A stretch of DNA of 64,000 bases from Bradyrhizobium zhanjiangense (GCF_004114935.1 NZ_CP022221.1:4919001-4983000); one strand, 5' to 3'; shown: positions 43,865-52,403, counted from the first letter of the stretch. Made by a program: numbers and translations. The notes: generated by a model not told the origin, from the sequence alone.

Positions 43865-45088
43865 ATGAAAGTCGCTTTACGTGTCGCCGGAATAGCCTTG
43901 CTCCTCGCCGGCCTGTGGTCGCCCGCATGCGCGGCCGCAACGCGCACCATCAAGATCGGCGTCCTCAATGATGCGTCGGGGCCCTATTCCGACAATGCCG
44001 GTGAGGGCTCCGTGACGGCGGCGAGAATGGCGGCCGAGGACTTCATGGCGCAGCACCCTGACCTCAAGGTCGAGATCGTCTCGGCGGATCACCAGAACAA
44101 GGCGGATGTCGGGGCGGCGATCGCCCGTCGCTGGATCGAGCAGGAGAAGGTCGACGCCGTCGCCGACGTGCCCAACTCCGCGGTCGGCCTTGCCGTCAAT
44201 GAGGTGGTTCGCGGCGGCAAGGCCGCGCTGATCGCTTCCAGCGCGGCATCATCCGATCTGACCGGAAAATACTGCTCACCCAACACGATCCAGTGGACGT
44301 TCGACACCTGGGCGGCGTCGCACACGATCGGCAATTACCTGGTTCGTCACGGCGGCAAGAAATGGTACTTCATCGCCACCGATAATGCGCTCGGCAAGTC
44401 CATGGTGCGGGACGGCACGTCGGTCATCAATGCCGGCGGCGGCGCTGTGCTCGGATCGGTCAATGTTCCCATCAACAATGCCGATTACGCCTCGTTCATC
44501 CTGCAGGCGGATGCCTCCGGCGCCGACGTGATCGCTTTCGCCACCGCCGGTGGCGATACGGTCAGCCTGATCAAGCAGTCTGCCGAGTTCGGCTTGAAGC
44601 AGAAGGGCCTGACCTTCGCCGCGATGCTGACGACCACGAACGACGTCGAGGCCAGCGGGCTTGCGGTCGGGCAGGGACTCATCATCACCCAGCCGTTCTA
44701 TTGGGACCTCAACGAGGCGAGCCGGGCCTGGTCGGCGAAATTCAGCGCGCGCCAGCATGACCAGTCGCCGACGGCGTTTCACGCCGGCGTCTATTCTTCC
44801 GTGCTGGCCTATCTGAATGCCGCCTTGGCAGCGGGAACCAACGACGCGCAGGCGGTCATCCGCAAGATGAAGGAGCAGCCCATCGACGACGCGCTGTTCG
44901 GCCCGGTCGTGGTGCGGGCGGACGGTCGCGCCATCCACAACATGTACATCTTCAAGGTGAAGGAGCCGAAGGCGTCGAAAGGCAAATGGGACCTTCTCGA
45001 CAATGTCGGCGTCCTGAGCGGACCCGAGGCATTCCGCCCGATCGACCAGGGCGGATGTTCGATGGTCGAGCAGGCCAAGGGCAATTGA
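43865..45088 (+). CDS. ABC transporter substrate-binding protein (LivK-like), no adjacent permease
   Basis: A 407-residue type I periplasmic binding protein with a Sec-type signal (cut near ACA-A, residue 23). It shares IKIGVLNDASGPYSDNAGEGSV and VSADHQNKADVGAAIARRW with the receptor at 14237, so these two are paralogues. It follows the reductase gene by 31 bp, in the same operon as the Rieske oxygenase, and probably binds the aromatic acid that this oxygenase attacks (inference). No permease is nearby. Confidence 0.9.
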   Translation: MKVALRVAGIALLLAGLWSPACAAATRTIKIGVLNDASGPYSDNAGEGSVTAARMAAEDFMAQHPDLKVEIVSADHQNKADVGAAIARRWIEQEKVDAVADVPNSAVGLAVNEVVRGGKAALIASSAASSDLTGKYCSPNTIQWTFDTWAASHTIGNYLVRHGGKKWYFIATDNALGKSMVRDGTSVINAGGGAVLGSVNVPINNADYASFILQADASGADVIAFATAGGDTVSLIKQSAEFGLKQKGLTFAAMLTTTNDVEASGLAVGQGLIITQPFYWDLNEASRAWSAKFSARQHDQSPTAFHAGVYSSVLAYLNAALAAGTNDAQAVIRKMKEQPIDDALFGPVVVRADGRAIHNMYIFKVKEPKASKGKWDLLDNVGVLSGPEAFRPIDQGGCSMVEQAKGN

Positions 45089-45143
45089 CGCCGGTTGCGA
45101 TCGGGCCTGCCAAGGCTGCCGCGCGAAATATGATGGGTGCACC

Positions 45144-46433
45144 ATGCTGGACAACATTGAAGCCGACTTTCCGGAGTACACGCCGCGGCCATCCGATGCG
45201 CCGAGGGCGCTCGCGGGAATCCGGGTCGTGGATTTCTCCCACTTCATCGCCGGACCATTCGCCACCATGATCCTTGCCGACATGGGCGCAGAAGTCATCA
45301 AGATCGAGGCGCCGGGCCGCGGCGACGATCTCCGGCGCTACCCGCCGGTGCATCCCGAACTCAAGGCCGGGGCGCCATTCGTCTGGACCAACCGCAACAA
45401 GCGCAGCGTTGCCCTGGACCTCAAGTCGCCGGACGGCGTCGCGGTGGTGCGGGAGTTGATCGCAACGGCGGACGTCGTCGTCGAGAATTTCTCCAGCGGT
45501 GTCATGGAGCGCTTCGGGCTCGACTATGGGGCATGCCGGACGATCAAGCCTGACATCATCTACTGCTCGGTGTCGGCCTATGGACGCGAGGGGACCTTCG
45601 CGGACCGGCTCGGCTTCGATCCGATCGCGCAGGTCGAGAGCGGATTCGTGTCCATGAACGGTTATCCGGACCGCGAGGGCGTGCGGGCGCTGTCGCCCGT
45701 GATGGACATCAGCACGGCGATGATGGCCTGCAACGCTATCCTCGGCGCGCTGGTTGCCCGTGAGCGCAGCGGGCTGGGGCAGGCGGTCGAGGTCTCGCTG
45801 TTCGACAATGCCGTGCTGATGACCGGCTATGCCACGATGCAACATCTGTTCACCGGCGCCAATCCGCAGCGGCACGGCAACACCAGCCCCGATACCTGTC
45901 CCTCGGGCGTATTCCAGGCGCAGGATTGCGCCTTCTACATCAATTGCGGAAACGACAAGATCTTCCAGCGCCTGATGTCGCAGGTGCTCGAGCGCGCCGA
46001 CCTCGCCGCAGCCGAGGCTTACGCGACGGGGCCCGATCGAATCCGGCGGCGGGAGGAATTGTTCGCGATCCTCGGCGAGGTCTTCGCGCAACGGCCGTGG
46101 AGCCATTGGCAGGCCCGGATGCGGGCGGCCGGCGTTCCCTGCGGGCAGGTCCGCACGGTCGGGGACGCGATCCGGTCGGCCGAAGCGCGAGAGCGCGGCC
46201 TCGTCACCCGCATTCCGCACGACACGCTGGGCTGGATCCCGAACGTCAGCCTACCGATCCGTTATTCCGCGACGCCCGTCGTGGATCCCGTGGCCGCGCC
46301 CGCGGTCGGTCAGCATATAGGGGCCGTACTGAAGGACCTGCTCGGCTACGACGATGCGCGTCTGGCGCGGCTCGCCGCGGCCGGCGTCTTTGGCGAGGTG
46401 GGGGCAGGGCCGGCCAGGGCGGGGCGGACGTGA
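45144..46433 (+). CDS. Family III (CaiB/BaiF) CoA-transferase
   Basis: A 429-residue CoA-transferase. It opens with LAGIRVVDFSHFIAGPFATMILADMGAEVIKIEAPG and has its catalytic Asp in SPVMDISTA (Asp188). It differs clearly from the copy at 36818, so it probably has another substrate. Its stop overlaps the thiolase-like gene by 4 nt (GTGA). CoA activation followed by a thiolase/DUF35 pair suggests carbon-chain cleavage of a CoA thioester. Confidence 0.92.
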   Translation: MLDNIEADFPEYTPRPSDAPRALAGIRVVDFSHFIAGPFATMILADMGAEVIKIEAPGRGDDLRRYPPVHPELKAGAPFVWTNRNKRSVALDLKSPDGVAVVRELIATADVVVENFSSGVMERFGLDYGACRTIKPDIIYCSVSAYGREGTFADRLGFDPIAQVESGFVSMNGYPDREGVRALSPVMDISTAMMACNAILGALVARERSGLGQAVEVSLFDNAVLMTGYATMQHLFTGANPQRHGNTSPDTCPSGVFQAQDCAFYINCGNDKIFQRLMSQVLERADLAAAEAYATGPDRIRRREELFAILGEVFAQRPWSHWQARMRAAGVPCGQVRTVGDAIRSAEARERGLVTRIPHDTLGWIPNVSLPIRYSATPVVDPVAAPAVGQHIGAVLKDLLGYDDARLARLAAAGVFGEVGAGPARAGRT

Positions 46434-47626
46434 GCGCGAAGGCAACCGCCGATCGCACGCTGAGAGGCCGCGTCGCCGTCGTCGGGATCGGCGAGACCGA
46501 CTATTACCGGCACGGCGCGTCGCCCGATCCGGAGTTCAAGCTGGCGCTCAAGGCGATCCTGGCGGCGTGCGGCGATGCCGGCATCGATCCGCGCGACATC
46601 GATGGCTTTGCCTCCTACAGCGAGGAGCGGAGCGAGGCGTCCAGGCTTGCCGCGGCGCTGGGCACGCGCCGGCTTCGTGCCGCGACCATGCAATGGGGCG
46701 GAGGCGGCGGCGGTTGCTGCGCGGCCGTCGCCAATGCGGCGGCCTCGATCGTCGCGGGCCTTGCGGATTGCGTCGTCGTGTTTCGCTCGCTGGCGCAGGG
46801 CCAATATGGTCGGTTCGGGCGGGCAACGGGCATCGACACGATCTCCGGCGAGAAGGCGTATCTGATGCCGTACGGCGTTCTGGCGCCGCCGCAGCGCTTC
46901 GCCATGCGCGTGCGCCGCTACATGCATGAGCACGGCGTCGGCCAGGAAGCGCTGCGGGCGATCGCGCTGGCTTCCTATCATCACGCGCAGGCCAATCCGC
47001 GGGCCGTCATGTACGGCAAGCCGCTCGACGCGGCCAAGTATGATGCCTCGCGCTGGATCGCGGAGCCGTTTCATCTCTACGATTGCTGCATGGAGAACGA
47101 CGGTGCCGCCGCGCTCGTGCTGGTGCCAGCCGAGCGCGCCGGAGAATTTCGCAACAAGCCGGCCTATGTGCTGGGGGCCGCCGTCGGATCCGGATATCGC
47201 GCGGGCGCGATCCCGCACAATTCGCCGCATTACGCCAGCGCCGGCTTCGAAACGGTCGCGGCCGATCTCTATGCGATGGCTGGGCTCGGTCCGTCCGATG
47301 TCGGTGTCGTCCAGTGCTACGAGAACTTCACGGGCGGCGTGGTGATGGCGCTCGCGGAACACGGCTTCTTCGCGCCGGAGGAGGCCAACGATTACCTCGC
47401 CTTCGACAACCTCGTTGCGCCATCGGGGCGGCTTCCACTCAACACCAGCGGTGGCAATCTGGCCGAGTGCTACATGCATGGGTTCGAACTCATGCTGGAG
47501 GCCGTGCGCCAGGTGCGCGGAACCTCCACCAGCCAGGCGAGGCGCAATGATGTGGCCATGGTGATCGGCGGACCCATGGTCACGCCGGTCAGCAATCTTC
47601 TTCTCGGCTCGGAGGCGACGCTGTGA
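46430..47626 (+). CDS. Thiolase-like protein (lipid-transfer protein/acetyl-CoA acetyltransferase family)
   Basis: A 398-residue thiolase-fold protein. It begins RVAVVGIGETDYYRHG and carries the SCP-x/Ltp-like segments QWGGGGGGCCAAVANAAASIVAG near residue 85 and CYENFTGGVVMAL near 297. A C-terminal NTSGGNLAECYMHGFELMLEAVRQ matches the catalytic His-containing end of this group. The GTG start overlaps the CoA-transferase stop, and the stop overlaps the DUF35 gene. Ltp2-type proteins paired with DUF35 partners catalyse retro-aldol cleavage of steroid side-chain CoA esters. Either this or thiolysis is possible here. Confidence 0.87.
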   Translation: MSAKATADRTLRGRVAVVGIGETDYYRHGASPDPEFKLALKAILAACGDAGIDPRDIDGFASYSEERSEASRLAAALGTRRLRAATMQWGGGGGGCCAAVANAAASIVAGLADCVVVFRSLAQGQYGRFGRATGIDTISGEKAYLMPYGVLAPPQRFAMRVRRYMHEHGVGQEALRAIALASYHHAQANPRAVMYGKPLDAAKYDASRWIAEPFHLYDCCMENDGAAALVLVPAERAGEFRNKPAYVLGAAVGSGYRAGAIPHNSPHYASAGFETVAADLYAMAGLGPSDVGVVQCYENFTGGVVMALAEHGFFAPEEANDYLAFDNLVAPSGRLPLNTSGGNLAECYMHGFELMLEAVRQVRGTSTSQARRNDVAMVIGGPMVTPVSNLLLGSEATL

Positions 47627-48084
47627 GCGGTGAGGCGGCCCGAACCTACCTTCCGCAGGGATTGCCGATTCCGGTCGCCGAGGCCGACGGCCTGTCGGCG
47701 CCCTACTGGCAGGGATTGCGCCAGAGCCGCCTTCTGGTGCAGCGTTGCCGCCATTGCGCCACGTGGCAGTTCGGCCCCGAATGGATCTGCCATCGCTGCC
47801 ATGCCCTCGATTCCGACTGGACGGAGATCGAGCCGCATGGGCTGATCTTCAGCTGGGAGCGGGTCTGGCATCCCTCGCACGCCGCGCTGAGGCAGCACGG
47901 ACCCTATCTCGCCGTGCTCGTGGAATTCCCTCACGCCGGCGGCGTCAGGATGATCGGCAACCTGCTCGGCGATCCCGGGCAAGCGGTCTCCATCGGCGCG
48001 GCGGTGGACGGCGTTTTCGAGCACCATCCCCATCCGGAGCGGCAGTATTCGCTGCTGCACTGGCAGCTTTCGTCGGTCCGCTGA
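47623..48084 (+). CDS. DUF35 OB-fold/zinc-ribbon protein, partner of thiolase-like protein
   Basis: A 153-residue DUF35 protein. The rubredoxin-like zinc ribbon Cys-x2-Cys...Cys-x2-Cys is seen in VQRCRHCATWQFGPEWICHRC (four Cys near residues 42-59), followed by an OB-fold (FSWERVWHPSH...PYLAVLVEFPH). DUF35 proteins form complexes with thiolase-like enzymes (HMG-CoA synthase complex in archaea, Ltp2-ChsH2 in actinobacteria). The GTG overlaps the thiolase stop by 4 nt, supporting a stoichiometric complex. It ends the operon. Confidence 0.88.
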   Translation: MSGEAARTYLPQGLPIPVAEADGLSAPYWQGLRQSRLLVQRCRHCATWQFGPEWICHRCHALDSDWTEIEPHGLIFSWERVWHPSHAALRQHGPYLAVLVEFPHAGGVRMIGNLLGDPGQAVSIGAAVDGVFEHHPHPERQYSLLHWQLSSVR

Positions 48085-48818
48085 CACGAGACGAGCCTCC
48101 AGAAGGCCCTGGATTGTCTGAGTGCGAGAGCAGGATTATCTGGATGTGGCCGCGAATACCAGAGGTGTTTGCCGACAGCGTATCAGCCCGTTCCTGATCT
48201 CTGACGGCATTCTGAAACGGCGCCGCACGAGTGGGGCCATAGCACTTCTGGGTACGCAGGCAGCCCTGATTACTCGATTGATGCCGATAGTTGGCGGAAT
48301 GGCTAGCATCAAGCGCGGTGCGAATTCTTCTGTGGATTCAAGACTGAAAAATTGAGGCGGATGTACCGTCGGCATTTGTCCGTCAGACCCGAAAAATTGT
48401 GCTTGCAGATCAACGGCGAAGCGATGTTCGAAATAATAGAGCGGGAGTAGTGCGGCCTGCTGCTATCGCGCAGTTTGGCGTAGTTTGGTGAAGTTGTTCT
48501 CACTTCCTTTCGGATCGAAGTCGCTGACCGAAGTCGTGAGCTTGGCTTATCCCGATCGAGGTCGGCATTCCACCGCGTTTTCGCTAGCGGTGTGTTGCAG
48601 CGCGGTTAATCGCAAAGAAGGCGATGGTCCAAGCCTGGCGCAAAGCGACTACTCACGCTCCATCCTGAGAGTGAACAACTCATGTAGTGTGGATTGGTTG
48701 CGCTCCCCCGCTACCAATCGTACGATTTTGCACGCCAAGCTACGATCCTGCGCGATTTGTGGCACCGAAGCTTGTCCAACAGATCGGCGGATTTATCGAC
48801 TGAAGAAACATGTCGGAA
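48085..48818. other. 734-bp gap without a convincing gene; holds repeat copy 3
   Basis: Lies between the DUF35 gene and the end of the convergent SDR gene. Repeat copy 3 fills about 48199-48620. Small frames on both strands lack ribosome-binding sites and known domains. I see nothing definite in 48085-48198 or 48621-48818. Confidence 0.7.
48199..48620 (+). repeat. Dispersed intergenic repeat, copy 3 (about 420 bp)
   Basis: Aligned with copy 1 from CTGACGGCATTCTGAAACGG at its left end to GCAGCGCGGTTAATCGCAAA at its right end. Identical blocks with copy 1 include AATTGTGCTTGCAGATCAAC and GGCTTATCCCGATCGAGGT. It has the same orientation as the other copies and lies at the boundary between two catabolic cassettes. 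Confidence 0.75.
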
Positions 48819-49598
48819 TTAAAATGCGCCGGGATAGGCTCCGCCGTCGATCAAAATGTTCTGTCCAGTGATGTAGCTCGCCTGAGCTGAGCACAGGAAG
48901 GCACAAGTCGCGCCGAACTCGTCCGGATGGCCGAAGCGCTTGCTTGGGTTGCTGGCACGAACTTCCTCGGTAACCTCTGCCACGCTACGTGACGAGTTTC
49001 GGGCGAGTGCCGCGAGATTGGATCTCAGCCGGTCCGTGTCGAACGTGCCCGGCAACAGGTTGTTGACGGTCACGTTGTGCTCGGCGGCAGAGCGCGCCAG
49101 GCCCGCGGCGAAGCCCGTCAATCCACTTCGCGCGCCGTTCGATAGCGCAAGCATTGCGACCGGCGCCTTGACGGCGTGCGACGTGATGTTGACGATGCGG
49201 CCGAATTTGCGCGCGATCATCCCGTCGATGGTGGATTTGATGAGCGCGATGGGCGCCAGCATGTTGCCATCAAGTGCCTCGATCCAATCGTCACGCTCGA
49301 AGTTCCTGAAATCCCCCGGCGGTGGTCCGCCGGCATTGTTGATGAGGATATCTGGCTCAGGACAGGCGGACAGCATCGCCTCGCGTCCCTCGCGGCTCGT
49401 TACATCTGCAATGACTGTTCGAGGTCGGTTGCCCGTGGCCGACTCGATGTCATGACAGGCACTGTCGAGGACTTCGCGTCGCCGGGCGACGATCACGACT
49501 TCGACACCCTCGCGGGCCAGCGCCATGGCGCTTGCTTTTCCAAGGCCCTGGCTCGCCGCGCAGACGATGGCCTTGCGGCCTCGCAATCCCAGATCCAT
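48819..49598 (-). CDS. SDR-family protein with atypical catalytic residues
   Basis: A 259-residue SDR fold with CAASQGLGKA in place of the usual TGxxxGxG near residue 13, and NNAGGPPPG near 87. Where classical enzymes have Tyr-x3-Lys this one has LALSNGARSGLTGF, so neither Tyr nor Lys is present. Other SDRs with this LSNxARxGLTG segment form a recognisable subgroup of uncertain function. It ends the long leftward dioxygenase operon, 40 bp after the extradiol gene. It may be a dehydrogenase using other residues, or have lost redox activity. Confidence 0.8.
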   Translation of the reverse strand: MDLGLRGRKAIVCAASQGLGKASAMALAREGVEVVIVARRREVLDSACHDIESATGNRPRTVIADVTSREGREAMLSACPEPDILINNAGGPPPGDFRNFERDDWIEALDGNMLAPIALIKSTIDGMIARKFGRIVNITSHAVKAPVAMLALSNGARSGLTGFAAGLARSAAEHNVTVNNLLPGTFDTDRLRSNLAALARNSSRSVAEVTEEVRASNPSKRFGHPDEFGATCAFLCSAQASYITGQNILIDGGAYPGAF

Positions 49599-49638
49599 GT
49601 ATCCTCGTCGGATGTTGCCGCGACTGCAGCGTAACTTG

Positions 49639-50499
49639 TTACTTGTTAGGTAGCTTCATGCCGGCGGGCTTGGAACCCCACATGCAAAAGCTCGTTGGCT
49701 CGAACCCAAACTGGCGCGGGCGGTGCGTTGTCTCATCCTCGATTTCATCAACGCCCACCGAATACTCGAAGATCATCCCGTCCGGGCCTTTGAAGTAAAG
49801 GAAACGGGCCCCCGACGTCGGATGGCGACCCGGACCGAACACGATCGGCACGCGCTGTTCGTTCAGGAAATAGTAGGAGCGCAGGACATCGTCACTGCTC
49901 TCAACCTGGTGATTGATGTGCTGGATGCCGGCCTGTGGCGCGCGGACAAGCGCGATGGTGTGATGGATGGCATTGACTCGCATCAGCGGGATGTCGCCGA
50001 TGCGGTCACTCACGCGGGCGTTGCAGACCTCTGTCCAGAATCGCTCGTCGCGCGCGGGATCGGTTGAGTTGAGGCCGACGTGACTGAAACCGGTGATGCC
50101 CGCGTCGCGGCTTGCGAAGTAACGACGACCGCTACGTTCCGGCCGTACCACCAGTTCGATGTGGTTGCCGGTCGGGTCATGGAAGCCGATGAAAGCTTTC
50201 ACCTTGCGCTGCTCTGATTCCCGTGCTGTGCCGGCGTGGACAGCGTGGCCAAGCGACTCGAGCGTGGCTGCCGCGTCCTGCAGGCTTGCTTCGTCCTCGA
50301 CTTCGAAGCCGACCGTCTGCCTTGTTGGATCACCTTCGGAGTAGCACAACGTATGCGTGCGTTCGTCCGACCGAAGGTAAAGATCGGTCTTGCTGCGTTC
50401 GGCAGTCTGCAAGCCGAGGCAAGCCGTGGCGAACTGCTCGGCCTGCTCGAGATCGGGTGATCCCAGGCGGACATAGCTCACATCCTTCAATTGGATCAT
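49639..50499 (-). CDS. Extradiol (type I, VOC-fold) ring-cleavage dioxygenase
   Basis: A 286-residue two-domain VOC protein of the BphC/HsaC class. The C-terminal domain carries the full iron site: His140 (GFSHVGL), His194 (GIQHINH) and Glu245 (MIFEYS). It also keeps the conserved second-shell residues His179, His226 and Tyr235. It would open a catechol ring next to the diol. The ATG at 50499 overlaps the stop of the degenerate paralogue upstream by 4 nt and has AGGAGAGG just before it. In context it cleaves the catechol made by the dioxygenase and SDR of the same operon. Confidence 0.9.
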   Translation of the reverse strand: MIQLKDVSYVRLGSPDLEQAEQFATACLGLQTAERSKTDLYLRSDERTHTLCYSEGDPTRQTVGFEVEDEASLQDAAATLESLGHAVHAGTARESEQRKVKAFIGFHDPTGNHIELVVRPERSGRRYFASRDAGITGFSHVGLNSTDPARDERFWTEVCNARVSDRIGDIPLMRVNAIHHTIALVRAPQAGIQHINHQVESSDDVLRSYYFLNEQRVPIVFGPGRHPTSGARFLYFKGPDGMIFEYSVGVDEIEDETTHRPRQFGFEPTSFCMWGSKPAGMKLPNK

Positions 50500-51401
50500 G
50501 CCTCTCTCCTGTTCGGCAAGCTCTGCGCGCTCAGCTCGGGAACGCCCTTGCTTTCGCTGCCCCAGTTGCAGAGCGAGGTGGCAATGGGTAGAAATTGCCG
50601 GGGAGGGCGTGGCCTGTCGCCGATCTCGGCAGTGCCGGTGACGTAAGACAGAATCAGTCCGTCGGGTCCTTCGACATGAAGGAAGATCTGTTGCGAGGCG
50701 GGCTGCCGGCCGGGGCCTTGTACGATCTTCACCTGGTTTTCCTGCATGAAGTAACTGTTCTGCATGATCTGATCGAGCGCCTCGACCTCGAAGGCAGCGT
50801 AGAGCAGGCCGGGCCGCTGCGACGGGTAGAGCGCGATGCGGTGATGCAGGTGGTCGAGACGCAAATAGGCGATGTCGCCGACCCAATCGGTCACCTCAGT
50901 GCCAAGCAGGCACCAGAAGGCAAGATCGCGGGCGTGGTCGATGCTGCGCAGGCCGATGCCCTGGAATTGCACGATGCCGGCATCGCGCGGCGGAAAATAG
51001 CGCCGGCCGCTCCGCGTGGGGCGGGTTACGAGATCGATGCGATTTCCGGAGGCGTCGTCGGCAAGCAGGGCTGATTGCACATATCGCCGCTGGCATTCCT
51101 CCGGACTTGCCGGTCTCACGGCAAAGCCATGTGCGCGCAGCCGCTCGCCGATCTCCTGAAGCGCGGCGTCGTCCCAGACCTCGATACCAATGCTGGTGCC
51201 GTCGCCTCGATCGCTGCTGAGGCTCACGGTGCGAAAGCGATCGTCCGAGCGGAAGGCGAGCTCGCCGTCCCGGCTCGCGACCTGTTGTAGGCCGAAGATA
51301 TCGGCGACGAAGCGCGCGCAGGCCTGCGGCTCGTTGATCGTATGGCGGACGTAGCAGACCGACGTGATCAGCGGCTTCGTCCCGTTCAAGGTGGCTCTCA
51401 T
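50496..51401 (-). CDS. Extradiol dioxygenase paralogue lacking the metal ligands
   Basis: A 301-residue VOC protein that aligns with the intact enzyme downstream through SGRRYF, FW, GDI, HHxIAL, GPGR and GPDG. The three iron ligands are replaced: Gly148 for His140, Tyr201 for His194 and Ser252 for Glu245. His226 and Tyr235 are also replaced, by Gln233 and His242, while His186 is kept. It is therefore very unlikely to be an iron-dependent dioxygenase. The frame is intact and its stop overlaps the start of the active paralogue, so it is not a simple pseudogene. A structural partner or ligand-binding role is possible. Confidence 0.85.
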   Translation of the reverse strand: MRATLNGTKPLITSVCYVRHTINEPQACARFVADIFGLQQVASRDGELAFRSDDRFRTVSLSSDRGDGTSIGIEVWDDAALQEIGERLRAHGFAVRPASPEECQRRYVQSALLADDASGNRIDLVTRPTRSGRRYFPPRDAGIVQFQGIGLRSIDHARDLAFWCLLGTEVTDWVGDIAYLRLDHLHHRIALYPSQRPGLLYAAFEVEALDQIMQNSYFMQENQVKIVQGPGRQPASQQIFLHVEGPDGLILSYVTGTAEIGDRPRPPRQFLPIATSLCNWGSESKGVPELSAQSLPNRREA

Positions 51402-52081
51402 CGTAACCGTCCCCGTTTCTGTTCAGCTTCGATGAAGACCTTGATCATCTGGCGCCACAGTCCGAAGAGGTGATCGAACCATTTTGGATCGTTGTCCCAG
51501 AGCGTTCGCACCGCCATGCCGCGGACGACGCCGAGGGTGAGTGCGACAATATCGGCCGCAACGGCTGCCGGAACGCCGCCCGCCACCAGCGCTTCGGCCC
51601 AGGCCGCTTCGACCGGACGGCGCGCCTTGCGTGAGATGTCCAGAATTTGCCTGCGCACCGCCTGGTCGGTGGACGTCGAAAGCACGATGTCGATCGCCAC
51701 CATGAAATGCTCACTGAAGAAGAATTCCCTCGCGTCCGCGACGACAGCCTCGATGAGATCTCGCGGCCGGTTCACCGCGGCGGCACGGCGGCGGCTGAGG
51801 ATCTGCGCCTGCTCGAACACATATTCGAGCGTGGCGACGACGAGGGAATCCTTGGTCGGGAAGTGATGGAGCTGGGCGCCACGGGAGACGCCGGCTTCGG
51901 CAGCAACCTCGGCGGTCCGGAATCGCGCATAGCCGCGACGCCGGACCAGATTGGCGGCCGCCTTCAGGATCCGCAGCCGCGTTTCGGCCGTCCGCTCGGC
52001 CTGAGTCCGGCGGCGCGGCGGCGCCAGCGATCGCCGTGCAGTCTTGAGCGAAGCGGGTGCGCGATTGGGGCGGGGCGGCAT
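51398..52081 (-). CDS. TetR family transcriptional regulator
   Basis: A 227-residue TetR-type protein. The N-terminal helix-turn-helix is at about residues 35-80 (RILKAAANLVRRRGYARFRT, then VAAEAGVSRGAQLHHFPTKD). The C-terminal ligand domain is unspecific in sequence. It is embedded inside the dioxygenase operon, directly abutting the ferredoxin gene and overlapping the next gene by 4 nt. Its level thus follows that of the enzymes. The 19-bp palindrome at 56207 in the operon's promoter region is a candidate target (inference). Confidence 0.88.
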   Translation of the reverse strand: MPPRPNRAPASLKTARRSLAPPRRRTQAERTAETRLRILKAAANLVRRRGYARFRTAEVAAEAGVSRGAQLHHFPTKDSLVVATLEYVFEQAQILSRRRAAAVNRPRDLIEAVVADAREFFFSEHFMVAIDIVLSTSTDQAVRRQILDISRKARRPVEAAWAEALVAGGVPAAVAADIVALTLGVVRGMAVRTLWDNDPKWFDHLFGLWRQMIKVFIEAEQKRGRLR

Positions 52082-52396
52082 TCAGACCTCGATCTGGACC
52101 TTCCCGTCCACGACCGTGACGGGATATGTCTTCAGCGGAATCTCGCAGGGCATGCCGGTCGGCTCGCCGGTGGTGACGTCGAATGTCCCGAAGTGGAAGG
52201 TGCATTCCACGATCTTGCCGTTGATGATGCCTTCCTCCGACAAGGACGCCTCGCCATGGGTGCACATGTCGGCCGTAGCGTAGATTGTGCCCGCCACGCG
52301 ATACAGCGCGACATTGGTGCCATCGGGCAGGGGAGCCTGCTTGATCTCACCTTCGACAACCTCATCGGCTGTGCAGAGAAAGACTGTTTCGGCCAT
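52082..52396 (-). CDS. Rieske-type [2Fe-2S] ferredoxin of ring-hydroxylating dioxygenase
   Basis: A 104-residue soluble Rieske ferredoxin. Cluster ligands are in MCTHGEASL (Cys, His) and CTFHFGTFD (Cys, His), with 16 residues between the pairs. It carries electrons from the reductase encoded at 54972 to the alpha subunit encoded at 53678. The ATG at 52396 is preferred over an upstream frame extension that would overlap the SDR gene. It lies 7 bp after the SDR gene and abuts the TetR gene. Confidence 0.92.
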   Translation of the reverse strand: MAETVFLCTADEVVEGEIKQAPLPDGTNVALYRVAGTIYATADMCTHGEASLSEEGIINGKIVECTFHFGTFDVTTGEPTGMPCEIPLKTYPVTVVDGKVQIEV

Positions 52397-52403
52397 GGTG
52401 AGC

